From positions 88,417 to 146,169 of the forward strand of contig PLMC01000031.1 in the NCBI GenBank assembly GCA_003141495.1: a stretch of DNA of 57,753 nt. Direction: 5' to 3'. Position numbers and translations under genes: made by a program. This document shows, piece by piece, positions 18,773-28,576 of this stretch. Source of the DNA: Bacteroidales bacterium (lineage in GTDB: Bacteria > Bacteroidota > Bacteroidia > Bacteroidales > VadinHA17). The notes beneath the pieces were generated by a model. It made no database searches. It was not told where the DNA came from and was given only the letters and a program-made list of their open reading frames with translations. How positions within the stretch are numbered: position 1 is the stretch's first letter; each line of letters starts with the position of its first letter.

Positions 18773-19373
18773 ACCCCCCAACCCCCCAAATGGGGGGCTT
18801 TATTGTGGTTCATTCAATAGTGTTTCACTAATCTTTTTTATTTGTTCCACAGTAGAATCAATATTCTCAATAATTTGTTCATTGGTAAAACGAATGACAG
18901 TAATACCAAAATCATTAAGTACATCACTTCTTCCCAAATCATGGACTTGATATTCAGGAAGTTCATGTATACTTCCATCAACTTCAATAATCAATTTAAT
19001 TTTAGGACAGTAAAAGTCAGCTATAAATCTATTTATTGGATGTTGCCTTCTGAATTGAAGTCCTATTATTTGGTTATTATTAAGTCGGGACCATAACAGT
19101 TTCTCCGATTCAGTCTGAATTTTCCTTAATTTTTTGGCTATATTAAAAATTTCTGGTTTAGCTCCAAAATACATTGGATATTCAACACTGACACCTTTCA
19201 CTGATTTATCTGCTTTTAATTATTACATTAAAAATAGGTATAATATTCTGAACAGTGTAAAGTAAGAGATGTCAAATTCCCAAAATTCAGCCCCCAACCT
19301 GCAATTGGGGGTCTTAAGGAAAATAAAATACTTGAACGAATTTTAAGTCCCCCATTTGGGGGATTTAGGGGGT
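18773..19373. mobile_element. Putative inverted-repeat element carrying a DUF559 nuclease
   Basis: The left end (18773-18799) is a C-run/G-run palindromic segment, ACCCCCCAACCCCCC followed by AAATGGGGGGCT. The right end (19345-19373) is AAGTCCCCCATTTGGGGG followed by ATTTAGGGGGT, and read backwards it matches the left end. A third, degenerate left-type copy lies inside at 19290-19315. Between them is one gene, for a DUF559 protein. The same pair of ends occurs five more times in this window without a gene, so this looks like a gene-bearing member of a repeat family. Mobility is inferred, not seen; no clear target-site duplication is visible. Confidence 0.5.
18800..19174 (-). CDS. DUF559 (Vsr-like endonuclease fold) protein
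   Basis: This small protein has 124 residues from ATG 19174; a GTG at 19201 would give 133. It opens with an LRKIQTESEKLLWSRL helix. It then shows FRRQHP at residues 41-46, FIADFYC with D53, and IIEVDGSIH with E64 and D66. That order of R, D, E-x-D is the DUF559 core, related to Vsr and restriction-enzyme nuclease folds; biological role unknown in general. The TAA stop is immediately followed by the inverted-repeat end, with no spacer. Promoter not recognised. Confidence 0.85.
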   Translation of the reverse strand: MYFGAKPEIFNIAKKLRKIQTESEKLLWSRLNNNQIIGLQFRRQHPINRFIADFYCPKIKLIIEVDGSIHELPEYQVHDLGRSDVLNDFGITVIRFTNEQIIENIDSTVEQIKKISETLLNEPQ

Positions 19374-19376
19374 GGA

Positions 19377-20861
19377 TTATTCTTTATAGAACAGCATTTC
19401 TTTCGGGATTGGTATTGGCTGAAGTTTTTTCTTTCCTGTTACTGATCCCAATGTAATCGATTGTTCCCCTGTTCTCTCAAAATAGTCAATCCTTATAGGG
19501 TAATATCCGGGGTTAAGAGGCACAAGTTTTACAACTGGATTATCAGCCGAATGCAAACCGTCATTATCAAAAAGAAGCGTGTTGTTTAAATATGTTTTGC
19601 TGCCATCATCAGATACTATCCAGAGATAATAAAGATCTTTCTTAGTAATATGAAGATATCCTTCAAATTGTACACCAAAACTATCCTGTTTCAAGGCAAA
19701 ACTCAGATCAAGTTTATCGGTGGTACCTGTCTTTTTCGGTGTAAGTTTTGAAAAATCCGGAACTGAATCCCAAACTCCTTCATAATAGGAATATTTAAGC
19801 CCCGACTTAAGGTTGTCTGCAGATCGCTGTCCACTCATATATTCTCCTTCTGAGAAGATGCAGGTTACAGCTGGAATATTTTTATAATTTGATGCTACAC
19901 TTTTCACTTTTAAAGTACAAGGTTTCTTTATTTCAATTTTCTGTTTACAAAGAGGAGAATTAATTGTTGGTTCAGTACCATCGGTCGTATAACGGAGATT
20001 AGGATTCAGATTTTGTACGAATGCATAAGAAGTAGTCCCTTTTGGTAAAATGCCTGCCATTGGAAAGACTGTGAAATTACCTCCGGTATCGAAAATATAA
20101 CGCAGTCCGTCGTATGTGCTTTTAAATGGCACGGAGCCATGATCTTCATTCGGATAAGCCACTACTTTCCATTTCAATCCTGCTGGTGCAGAGCTTTTAA
20201 GGAGTTTTTCCATCGATGTGATACCCATACCTTTCATTCCCCCTCCATCACGTCCTGAAATGAAAATTGGCTTATTCCAGTTTTTATTTTTCTGAAATTC
20301 AATCTGTGCACTTTTCACCTGCATCTCCTTCTTATACCAGAAACTTGGATCTATTGCTATATAGGCATCAAAAAGATCAGGATCATTTAAGAGTGCGTGC
20401 ATAACAAATACCCCACCGTAAGAATGACCTATCAATACATTAAAAGGTTCAGTCTTAAAGTTTTTATTAATGTAAGGGATAAGCTCTTTTCTAAAAAACT
20501 GTACAAAATTATCTGCACCACCACCTGTGGTTGCGGCCTGACTTGAATCGGGAAGAAAATCATGATTTCTGTCGATATTGAACACTCCGACTACGATTGC
20601 TTTCGGCATTTTGTTATTCACAGACAGAAACCTTGCTGTGGGCACAATATGTTGATCGCGTCCGTCAGCGTCGAGAACATAAAGAACAGGAAACTTTGCG
20701 TCTTTTGCTTCATATCCTTCTGGCAAAAAGATACTTATCTTACGGTTTTGTTTCAACACATCAGATTGAAGAGAATCTTTTTTTACTGTATATCCATCCT
20801 GAGATGAGACTTTTAGCGTAATGCATAAAAGCAGGGTTAAGAGAATAATTTTGGTTTTCAT
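19377..20861 (-). CDS. Secreted esterase (esterase D/enterochelin-esterase fold) with CHB_HEX and PA14-like domains
   Basis: This 494-residue protein has a signal peptide (about 1-20). Residues 25-260 form an alpha/beta-hydrolase of the putative esterase family, with nucleophile S147 in GHSYGG and an acidic HDFLPD region. A chitobiase-type C-terminal module follows (YTTDGTEPTINSP, about 295-340). Last comes a PA14-like segment (about 370-480) with WIVSDDGSKTYLNN. Fusions of this kind are typical of secreted polysaccharide- or ester-cleaving enzymes in Bacteroidota, so a role on acetylated or feruloylated glycans is plausible, but the substrate cannot be read. The stop codon sits 3 nt from the inverted-repeat element. 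Confidence 0.82.
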   Translation of the reverse strand: MKTKIILLTLLLCITLKVSSQDGYTVKKDSLQSDVLKQNRKISIFLPEGYEAKDAKFPVLYVLDADGRDQHIVPTARFLSVNNKMPKAIVVGVFNIDRNHDFLPDSSQAATTGGGADNFVQFFRKELIPYINKNFKTEPFNVLIGHSYGGVFVMHALLNDPDLFDAYIAIDPSFWYKKEMQVKSAQIEFQKNKNWNKPIFISGRDGGGMKGMGITSMEKLLKSSAPAGLKWKVVAYPNEDHGSVPFKSTYDGLRYIFDTGGNFTVFPMAGILPKGTTSYAFVQNLNPNLRYTTDGTEPTINSPLCKQKIEIKKPCTLKVKSVASNYKNIPAVTCIFSEGEYMSGQRSADNLKSGLKYSYYEGVWDSVPDFSKLTPKKTGTTDKLDLSFALKQDSFGVQFEGYLHITKKDLYYLWIVSDDGSKTYLNNTLLFDNDGLHSADNPVVKLVPLNPGYYPIRIDYFERTGEQSITLGSVTGKKKLQPIPIPKEMLFYKE

Positions 20862-21057
20862 AATGCAGGAAAGAAGATTTAAGTATAATTATATCTGTAA
20901 GGGATTGATTAAAAAGGGTTAGGTTTATATCATTTAAGATAAAGACGGTCATTTTGATTTCTTGTTGCATTAATACTCCTGAATCCCATATTTTTTAGAC
21001 TTCTCAACGCACCTGATAGGGGCTTAAGGTGTTAAAAGTTCCCCTCCGCTCTCCTCA

Positions 21058-23457
21058 CTACTCGTATCGGAGGGCTTCGACCGGATTTCTTGTAGCCGCT
21101 CGCAAGCTTTGCCAGCTAACAGTTAGCATTGCAATACAAAGTGCAGAAAAACCAGCCAATGCAAATATCCACCAGCTAAGGTCAGTTTTATAAGCAAAGT
21201 TCTGAAGCCATTTATCCACCACAAGACATGCAACAGGCACTGCAATCAAAAAAGCTATTGCCATCCATTTGACAAATTCTTTGGCAAGCATAAGCATTAT
21301 TTCTGTTACCCTTGCACCGTTTATTTTTCGTAACCCTATCTCTTTTCGTTTCTGGTTAAGATAAAATACTATCAATCCGTATAAACCCAGACATGCAATT
21401 ATTATTGAAAGTATGGTAAGTGAAGTATGAAACTTGCCAAACCGGGTCTCTGAATGATACTGTTTAAAGAAGAAATTTTGAGCATAGAAAAAGTCCATCG
21501 GGTCTGAAGGGAAGTGACTCAACCAGATTGTCTTCATCTTGTTGAGGGCCCTGCTTGTCTCATTGGTTGTTAATCTTACCGAATAGTATCCGAATTCAAA
21601 TGGATGGCCATTGTTATAGATCATCGGGTAGATAGGTTTTTGCAGTCCTTCATTGTGAAAATCGGCCAGCACTCCGATAACCTCAATCGGAATGGTATCG
21701 TTGTTGGCACGATAAATGAACTTGCCGATTGCTTCCTCAGGACTTCCAAACTGGAGTTCTTTTATGCTACTCTCATTCAGTAATACTCTGCGGCGGTTAT
21801 CAGATGGTAATGATGAAAAGTTACGGCCTGCAATGAGTTTTAATCCAAAAGTTTCTATCAGACCGTCATCTCCCGTATTCTCGAAGAACGTGGAGTTAGG
21901 ACGAACACCTGCATCAGGCCTGACGTATTCTATATTTCCATACCGGGGAGACTCCCCGGGTGTGAAACTATTTGCAGTTACTGATTTGAATTCGGGTTCG
22001 TTGAGAAGCTCCCGTCTGAAGGAGAGAAATTTTGTTCTTCTTGTTGTGTCGGAGTTGAGTGATGCAGGAGCGTTTAATGTAATTACATTATTTAAATCAA
22101 GGCCCAAGGCAGCCTTCTTCATGAATAATATCTGCTTGTAAACCATCAGGGTGATACTTAAGAAGATAATTGAGAGAGCCATCTGCAAAATAACCATCCC
22201 CTTCTGGAAACTTCTGTTCTGTTTGACTACCTTTTTACCGCTGAAGGGATTAAGTCCAATAAGGGTCAGTGTATTATAAATGCTGGAGAAAAGTATACCA
22301 ATAAATGCAATTCCGATTAAAGACCAGACAACATACTTTGTAGGAAATACTGCCTGGGATAAAGGGATTTCAAAGAATCGTGCAAAAGAATTCAGCAAAA
22401 GTCGGTATAATATAAGCGATAGAATAATAGCTGCCAGATTCAGTATAACAGTCTCGAAAAATGACTGTAACCAGATATGAAATTTTGAAGCTCCTATCAG
22501 TTTTCTCATCCCGATCTCATCAGCCCTTTTTGAGGCCAGGGCAGTTGAGAGGCTCACATAATTTATCCAGGCAATCAGTATGGTCAGTAAAGCTATAACG
22601 AAAAGAAAAAAGAGAGATTTCTGGTTTGTCTGGGAACCCATTTCACCCTCAAGTCCACGGATATAGTGTAGATCTGATACTGGCTGAAGAAATATTGTTG
22701 CTTTACGTTCACTAACCCTGCGTCTTGTATTTGTATTAACAAGTTTTGAGAGGGTTTCTTCAATACTTTTAATTTTAACACCGGGTTTGAGCTTAATATA
22801 ATTCCAGAATCCGCCGGAATTCCAGTCTGGGCTTCTGCTGATCCATCCATACTTTTCCCAGGTCTTCACTGAAATGAAATAATCGGCTGTAAAGTGGGTA
22901 TTCGATGGAAGATCTTCATAAACACCCGTAATTTCGACAGGCATTCCTTCGTTGACCTTAATTATTTTGCCGATCGGGTCCTGCTTACCGAACACAGGGG
23001 CTACCTTTGATTCAGCAATGATACCGGTCAGGGGACGGGTAAAATCTATTGTCCCTTTTGTGAGGTGGAAAGGAAAAAGTTTTTCAAATCCTTCATCTAT
23101 CCAAAGTACACTCTGCTGAGCAAGTTGAGCCTCCTCGAACCGGATAAGGCAACTCTCGAAATAGGCGTCTCCGTTTGCTTCAATTCCGGGGACATCTTTT
23201 TTGCAGGCGAAGTATAAAGCACGAGAGGTTTTTGCACCATGGTAAAAAAGTTCCTCACCTGTTTTGATATCTGAGTTTATACGGTAAATTGATTTCGATT
23301 CAGGGAAGAATGAATCAAATGAGACCTCGTAGAAAAGGTAATGCATAATAAACAAAAATGCAGTTAGTCCCATTGTCAGACCACAGACATTGATAATACT
23401 TACACCTCGGTTTTTCAGCAGGGTTCTTATAGCTGAAACAAAATGAATTCTGAACAT
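21058..23457 (-). CDS. MacB/FtsX-type ABC permease, array member 1
   Basis: This 799-residue protein is built as two MacB_PCD + FtsX halves: TM1 at about 18-38, a periplasmic domain, three TMs at about 281-400, TM5 at about 420, a second periplasmic domain, and three TMs at the end. The two cytoplasmic coupling segments are KRADEIGMRKLIGAS (about 312) and KRKEIGLRKINGA (about 707). Known relatives move lipoproteins, peptides or drugs, or work by mechanotransmission with an ATPase partner; none is encoded nearby. It ends TRNPVEALRYE like its seven neighbours. It is last in transcription order, 18 nt behind member 2. Confidence 0.9.
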   Translation of the reverse strand: MFRIHFVSAIRTLLKNRGVSIINVCGLTMGLTAFLFIMHYLFYEVSFDSFFPESKSIYRINSDIKTGEELFYHGAKTSRALYFACKKDVPGIEANGDAYFESCLIRFEEAQLAQQSVLWIDEGFEKLFPFHLTKGTIDFTRPLTGIIAESKVAPVFGKQDPIGKIIKVNEGMPVEITGVYEDLPSNTHFTADYFISVKTWEKYGWISRSPDWNSGGFWNYIKLKPGVKIKSIEETLSKLVNTNTRRRVSERKATIFLQPVSDLHYIRGLEGEMGSQTNQKSLFFLFVIALLTILIAWINYVSLSTALASKRADEIGMRKLIGASKFHIWLQSFFETVILNLAAIILSLILYRLLLNSFARFFEIPLSQAVFPTKYVVWSLIGIAFIGILFSSIYNTLTLIGLNPFSGKKVVKQNRSFQKGMVILQMALSIIFLSITLMVYKQILFMKKAALGLDLNNVITLNAPASLNSDTTRRTKFLSFRRELLNEPEFKSVTANSFTPGESPRYGNIEYVRPDAGVRPNSTFFENTGDDGLIETFGLKLIAGRNFSSLPSDNRRRVLLNESSIKELQFGSPEEAIGKFIYRANNDTIPIEVIGVLADFHNEGLQKPIYPMIYNNGHPFEFGYYSVRLTTNETSRALNKMKTIWLSHFPSDPMDFFYAQNFFFKQYHSETRFGKFHTSLTILSIIIACLGLYGLIVFYLNQKRKEIGLRKINGARVTEIMLMLAKEFVKWMAIAFLIAVPVACLVVDKWLQNFAYKTDLSWWIFALAGFSALCIAMLTVSWQSLRAATRNPVEALRYE

Positions 23458-23475
23458 AAGGAAGATATGATATTA

Positions 23476-25899
23476 TTATTCGTACCGGAGAGCCTCTACA
23501 GGATTTCTGGTTGCAGCCCTCCAGCTTCGTAAATTTACTGTTAATAATGCTATTCCAAAAACGATAGTTCCTGCAAGTGCAAAAATCCACCAGCTTAATT
23601 CAGTCTTGTAAGCAAAATTTTCGAGCCATTCATGCATGGCTAACCATGCAATGGGAGTTGCAATGATGAATGCAAGAACGATCCAACGAACAAAGCTTTT
23701 ATTCAGAATTGTTAGTATTTCGGTTATTGTAGCACCATTAATCTTTCGAATACCAATTTCCTTCACACGATGCTGCATGCTAAAAGCCGCCATAGCAAAG
23801 ATCCCAAGGGAGGAAAGAATTATAGAGATGAGTGCGAATAGCGATAGTGCATGGGTTTGTGCATACTCTCCTGCATATACTTTTCGATAACTGTCGGTTA
23901 TGTATTCGTATTGAAAAGGGAATTCAGGATTTATTTTTTGCCAGGTTGAAGCAATAGTGTTTATTGCTTCACCTCTCTGGACAGGATTGATACTTATTAT
24001 GAAGCAATAGTTGAACATCTTCCGGGGAACGATAGCCAGCGGTTTTTCCGGGCTATGCAGGTCAGTATAATGGAAATCAGGGACCACTCCTGCAATTTCA
24101 CCTTCCGGGAAAAGGTCAGGTAAAAAGAAATTAAGCCTGAAACGCTTTCCGATAGCATCCTCCGGTTTATTTATTCCAAGTAGTCTGAGCGCACTTTGAT
24201 TAAGAATATATTTTTCGCGGTAATTCCCAACTTTCCTTTCCAGATCTGCCAACTTTTGTTTGTCGGCATTTGAGCTTTGCCGGAGATTGCTCAAATCTAC
24301 TGCGTCAGATTCCCACTGCTGCGACGGAGTAGACCCCAGCTCAGTAGTTCCGGCAAGCGGATGAATTCCCAGTGAACTAAAAAAATTGGAATCGGTCGTG
24401 AAGATATTTATTGATTGTCCTGGCTTTTTCGCGACACCTTCCATTTCGAAGGCTACCGCGTCTAAAATGTTACCGCCAGGTTCTTCCATTGCTGCTGTTA
24501 CATTGGTTATCGAAGAATTCTTAAGCAATTCAGTTTTAAACAGATCATATCGTTGTACCGATTGCCATGGATTATCGGTAATTACTAACATGTTTGCATT
24601 TTGAGAGGCAGGATGTTTGCTATTTATAAAATCAATTTGCCGGGTCAGGACCAGTGTACTTGCTATTGCCACTATAGCCAGTGTAAATTGCACAACGATA
24701 GGGAAAGAATACATACTCTCTTGTTTATTTGTCATTTTAATGTCAGCTACGATTTTTGAAGAGTAGAGGGGAAACACTGCCAGCAGAGCAATGGGAACAA
24801 TAAAACCTAAGCAAATTATGGCAATTCCAAAGATCCTGCCCGACTGCAGGACAGAAATTTTCAGAGATTCTCCCAGCCAGTCAGCAATAAACAATCCTAA
24901 TAAAATTGAAAAAACAGAAAGGAGTAATGATTCTTGAATAATTTCCCATCCCACAGTCCACTTCGACGCTCCGTTTATTAATTTTATTTTCACTGATTTC
25001 ATTCTGGCTATTAATTGTACGCGGCTCAGATTAAGGTAATTAATAAAGGCTATGAATAAAATCAGAACAGTACAACTCACAAGAAGGATAATTGAACGGA
25101 TGTCACCGTTCTTCTCCATTTCAACTGTTTTCTGGCTGAACAGATGAATATCGGTAAGCTTCTGAAGGTACAAGATAGGTACGGAATCATTTGATTTATT
25201 TTCAGTTTCCCAATTATGTTGAATTGTACTTCTGAGAGCATCAACGTCTGCGCCTTTCTTTATTAATAAGTATGTATAGGCCCATGTCGTACGGTCATTA
25301 TCACTTGTAAAAGAAGTTAATAGTTCAGCATGGAAGTGAGAGTTTACAGGGAAATCTTCCATTACACCATCAATGGTATAAACCTTTGGATTAGGATCCT
25401 GCTGATGGAGAATGGTTATCTCTCTTCCAGCAACATCGATACTTCCAAAATATGTCAAAGCCAGGCTACGACAGATAAATGCTCTTCCCGGTTGCGAAAA
25501 GGCATTTTCGCGACTCCCCGACAATATTTTAAAATCAAAAATCTTAAAAAATGAACTATCAGTCGAATAAGCGTTTCTTGAGTAGAACTTTTGTTCCCCG
25601 ATTTTGACAATTGCATTTCTAAAAGGCACAATTCGCACCATGTTTTCAATAGTCGGATAATTAGATAACAATTTTTGACTATCTCCGTATACCCTTGCAG
25701 GGTGAATGGATATTGCACCGCGATTTGTATCGGTTGTCATACGATAAATCCTGCCGGCTTTTGAATGGAATTTATCGTAACTCAGTTGTTGGCTGGTATA
25801 GACAAAAATGATCAGCAAGCATGAAAATGCTGCGCTCAGTCCTAAAACATTGATCAGGAACCATTGCCAATTCTGTTTTAACCTCCTGATAATCTTCAT
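23476..25899 (-). CDS. MacB/FtsX-type ABC permease, array member 2
   Basis: This 807-residue permease has the same two-half plan as its neighbours. The first coupling segment is poor (MKSVKIKLINGAS, about 303), lacking the EIG core; the second is intact (VKEIGIRKINGA, about 714). Odd feature: the second periplasmic domain holds a charged, helix-forming insertion at about residues 540-572 (SSNADKQKLADLERKVGNYR) not seen in the other members. It probably forms one transcript with member 1. A gap of 179 nt with a polypyrimidine tract and an inverted-repeat element separates it from member 3. Confidence 0.9.
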   Translation of the reverse strand: MKIIRRLKQNWQWFLINVLGLSAAFSCLLIIFVYTSQQLSYDKFHSKAGRIYRMTTDTNRGAISIHPARVYGDSQKLLSNYPTIENMVRIVPFRNAIVKIGEQKFYSRNAYSTDSSFFKIFDFKILSGSRENAFSQPGRAFICRSLALTYFGSIDVAGREITILHQQDPNPKVYTIDGVMEDFPVNSHFHAELLTSFTSDNDRTTWAYTYLLIKKGADVDALRSTIQHNWETENKSNDSVPILYLQKLTDIHLFSQKTVEMEKNGDIRSIILLVSCTVLILFIAFINYLNLSRVQLIARMKSVKIKLINGASKWTVGWEIIQESLLLSVFSILLGLFIADWLGESLKISVLQSGRIFGIAIICLGFIVPIALLAVFPLYSSKIVADIKMTNKQESMYSFPIVVQFTLAIVAIASTLVLTRQIDFINSKHPASQNANMLVITDNPWQSVQRYDLFKTELLKNSSITNVTAAMEEPGGNILDAVAFEMEGVAKKPGQSINIFTTDSNFFSSLGIHPLAGTTELGSTPSQQWESDAVDLSNLRQSSNADKQKLADLERKVGNYREKYILNQSALRLLGINKPEDAIGKRFRLNFFLPDLFPEGEIAGVVPDFHYTDLHSPEKPLAIVPRKMFNYCFIISINPVQRGEAINTIASTWQKINPEFPFQYEYITDSYRKVYAGEYAQTHALSLFALISIILSSLGIFAMAAFSMQHRVKEIGIRKINGATITEILTILNKSFVRWIVLAFIIATPIAWLAMHEWLENFAYKTELSWWIFALAGTIVFGIALLTVNLRSWRAATRNPVEALRYE

Positions 25900-26008
25900 G
25901 TATATGATATTATATAATAACTATTAACTCAAATACACATTCTTCTTTTCTTCCTATCACCCTTACACCCCTTCTTTCCTCATTCCTCAAACTTCACCCT
26001 AACTTTCT

Positions 26009-26075
26009 ACCCCCCAACCCCCCAAATGGGGGGCTTTCCTTGTTTTTAAGTCCCCCATATGGGGATTTAGGGGGT
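26009..26075. repeat. C-run/G-run inverted-repeat element (no gene), copy between permeases 2 and 3
   Basis: Left end 26009-26035 (ACCCCCCAACCCCCC then AAATGGGGGGCT) and right end 26048-26075 (AAGTCCCCCATATGGGG then ATTTAGGGGGT) are separated by 12 nt. The right end stops 3 nt from the stop codon of permease 3. Confidence 0.75.
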
Positions 26076-26078
26076 TAA

Positions 26079-28544
26079 TTACTCATATCTTAGAGCTTCG
26101 ACCGGATTCCTTGTTGCCACTTTCCAGCTTTGCCAACTCACAGTTAAAAGTGCAATTCCAAGTGCAAGCAAGCCGGCCAGGACAAAAATCCACCAGCTAA
26201 GGGCGGTTTTGTAGGCAAAACCTTCAAGCCATCTGTTCATGGCATAGTAAGCAACGGGCGAGGCAATCACAAAGGCAATGGCCACCCATTTTACAAAGGC
26301 CTTGTTGAGCATTGTCAATATTTCAGAAACTTTGGCTCCATTCACTTTCCGGATGCCGATTTCCTTTGTTCTTCGTTTGGTGGTAAAAATAGCCAGACTT
26401 AATAAACCCATACAGGAAATTATCAAAGCAAGCAATGCCGATGTTGTGAGGATATATTTAAAATTCAGATCATTTTGGTATTGCAACTCAAATTCCTTAT
26501 CTGAGAAAAAGTAAATGAACTCATCCCTTGGATAGAGCCTTTTCCAGATTTTTTCGATTTCTCTCACTGTACCAAGGATATTGGGTGTATTTAATTTAAA
26601 AGAATAATAACCCACCGACATTTCCCATTGCAAATTCTGAAAATATATTGACGGTTTAACCGGTTGATGAAGCGAAACGTGATGATAATTTTCAATAACA
26701 CCTTTCACCTTAAACGTATTCTGGCCAATCCTGAAAACTGACCCGATAGCATCTTCAGGTTTTTTATAGCCCATTGCTTCCGAGGCACACTGATTAACTA
26801 TCACCTCATCTGAAGTCCAGTTGGTTTCTTCGTTTATATTATTACCTGCAAGGATTGAAATATTGTACGTTTTTAAAAAAGAATCATCGATACTGATTTC
26901 ATTAAACGGTGAACTAAAAGGTTCGGCTGAATTTCCGGCGAATACATTGTCCTGAATCCGGCGAATTTCTTTTCCGGGGACTGATGAACTAACACTAAAT
27001 GAAGTTACCCCCGGCAGTGTAAGCGCTTCATTTTTAAAAGTTAAAAGTTTCGATGGAATTTCCGGACTATTGGTCATGCTCATTGGTGTATAACTAAACA
27101 GGGTTTGTTGGCCTGAAAAGCCAAGTTTTTCCTTCGTTACAAACTTCATTTGTTTGAAAATTCCAATCGTACAGATAATCAGGATAATGCTGATGGCAAA
27201 TTGCAGAACCACCAGAGCTTTTCGACCCGACCAGTGCTGGTTCAGAGCTACTGATTGGCCTTTCAGTGATAAAAAGATGGGCGTGCTGAAAACCAGTAAG
27301 TAAGGTAAAAGAGTCGAAATAAGTATACCTAGAAAAGAAATGATAACCATGACCAATAAAATGAAGCTGGATATTTTTTGTAAAGACAACAATAAGTTGA
27401 TAAATATTGAGGCAATTTGCACTGAAATGTAAAATGCAAGACCGTACAAAAACAAATTTTTTAAAAACAGTGTAGCAAAAACAGCTATTTTGCTCGAACC
27501 GTTCAATATCCTGATAGAATAACTTTTACGTTCTTCGATTGCCGAAATGGTGCTTAAATTCAAATAATTAACAATACAAACTACCAATATGACCATGGCG
27601 ATTATTATCAGAAAGTTCACCTGCGTAGTACTTCCGTTCGCATTGAGTTCGTCATTGAGGTTGGAATGCAGATGGATTGATTCAATGGGCTGAAAAATTA
27701 AGTTTATGGTACTTTTTTCCAGGTTTGGTGGTAACCCTACTTTCTTTATCGCCGGGAGAGTTGCTGATTTGACAGTTGTTATGTCGACATGTGGTTCAAG
27801 TCTGATATAACAGTGAGGCCTGAATTGAGTTGGGGAACTCCACCTGGAACGGGAATAAGGCGATGCTTTTTGATATGTGAAGCCTGGATTTTCAATGAGT
27901 GTCTGAGTAGTGTTATCGAAATTTCTCATATAATAGTATAGCGACTGGTAACTTCCCAAAACATCAACCTTTAGATGACTATTGACAGGGATATCTTTAA
28001 AAACAGATTTAACCAGAAACTTCCATCCTTCGTTTAAAGTAATCTCCTTATTCAGCGGATCTTCATTTCCGAAAAGTTTCTTTGCAAAAGATTCTGATAT
28101 TGCAATTCCGTGTATATCACCAAACAACTGGTTGGATTCCCTGTAAAGAATCTTACGCTCGAAGACACTGAAAAATGTTGTATCACTCCAAAACCAGTCC
28201 ACATTTTGAATAACTTTATCATGGTCGTATACCGTTATTACGTCACGCCCCAGGTTGCACTGTGACACAATACCAGGGATTTCGGCTTTAAGTAGTTCAG
28301 ATGATCCTTCAAAGTTTCTGGCCGACCGATACACCCTCCCGTCTTCATAAGATAAATCGAGTCCAAGTCGGTAAATCGATTGGGAATCCTTCCAGAAAGT
28401 GTCGTAGGAATACTCATACTTAATTTTTACTAAAAGGAAAATAACAATGGTAAAACCTATCACCAAACCCCAAAGCTGAATGACAGTAAGTAGTTTATTA
28501 TTTCTCAGGCTTTTGATCAGGATTTTTAAGGTGAAATTGTTCAT
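26079..28544 (-). CDS. MacB/FtsX-type ABC permease, array member 3
   Basis: At 821 residues this is the longest member. The plan is two MacB_PCD + FtsX halves with about eight TMs. The first coupling segment is degenerate (ERKSYSIRILNGSS, about 343); the second is RRTKEIGIRKVNGA (about 733). The C-terminus, ALSWWIFVLAGLLALG to NPVEALRYE, is the shared tail. Its stop codon is followed after 3 nt by the inverted-repeat element at 26009-26075. It lies 32 nt behind member 4, so both are likely cotranscribed. Confidence 0.9.
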   Translation of the reverse strand: MNNFTLKILIKSLRNNKLLTVIQLWGLVIGFTIVIFLLVKIKYEYSYDTFWKDSQSIYRLGLDLSYEDGRVYRSARNFEGSSELLKAEIPGIVSQCNLGRDVITVYDHDKVIQNVDWFWSDTTFFSVFERKILYRESNQLFGDIHGIAISESFAKKLFGNEDPLNKEITLNEGWKFLVKSVFKDIPVNSHLKVDVLGSYQSLYYYMRNFDNTTQTLIENPGFTYQKASPYSRSRWSSPTQFRPHCYIRLEPHVDITTVKSATLPAIKKVGLPPNLEKSTINLIFQPIESIHLHSNLNDELNANGSTTQVNFLIIIAMVILVVCIVNYLNLSTISAIEERKSYSIRILNGSSKIAVFATLFLKNLFLYGLAFYISVQIASIFINLLLSLQKISSFILLVMVIISFLGILISTLLPYLLVFSTPIFLSLKGQSVALNQHWSGRKALVVLQFAISIILIICTIGIFKQMKFVTKEKLGFSGQQTLFSYTPMSMTNSPEIPSKLLTFKNEALTLPGVTSFSVSSSVPGKEIRRIQDNVFAGNSAEPFSSPFNEISIDDSFLKTYNISILAGNNINEETNWTSDEVIVNQCASEAMGYKKPEDAIGSVFRIGQNTFKVKGVIENYHHVSLHQPVKPSIYFQNLQWEMSVGYYSFKLNTPNILGTVREIEKIWKRLYPRDEFIYFFSDKEFELQYQNDLNFKYILTTSALLALIISCMGLLSLAIFTTKRRTKEIGIRKVNGAKVSEILTMLNKAFVKWVAIAFVIASPVAYYAMNRWLEGFAYKTALSWWIFVLAGLLALGIALLTVSWQSWKVATRNPVEALRYE

Positions 28545-28576
28545 GTATAGTAGTTAAATTGTTTTTTTTGTGGTGC

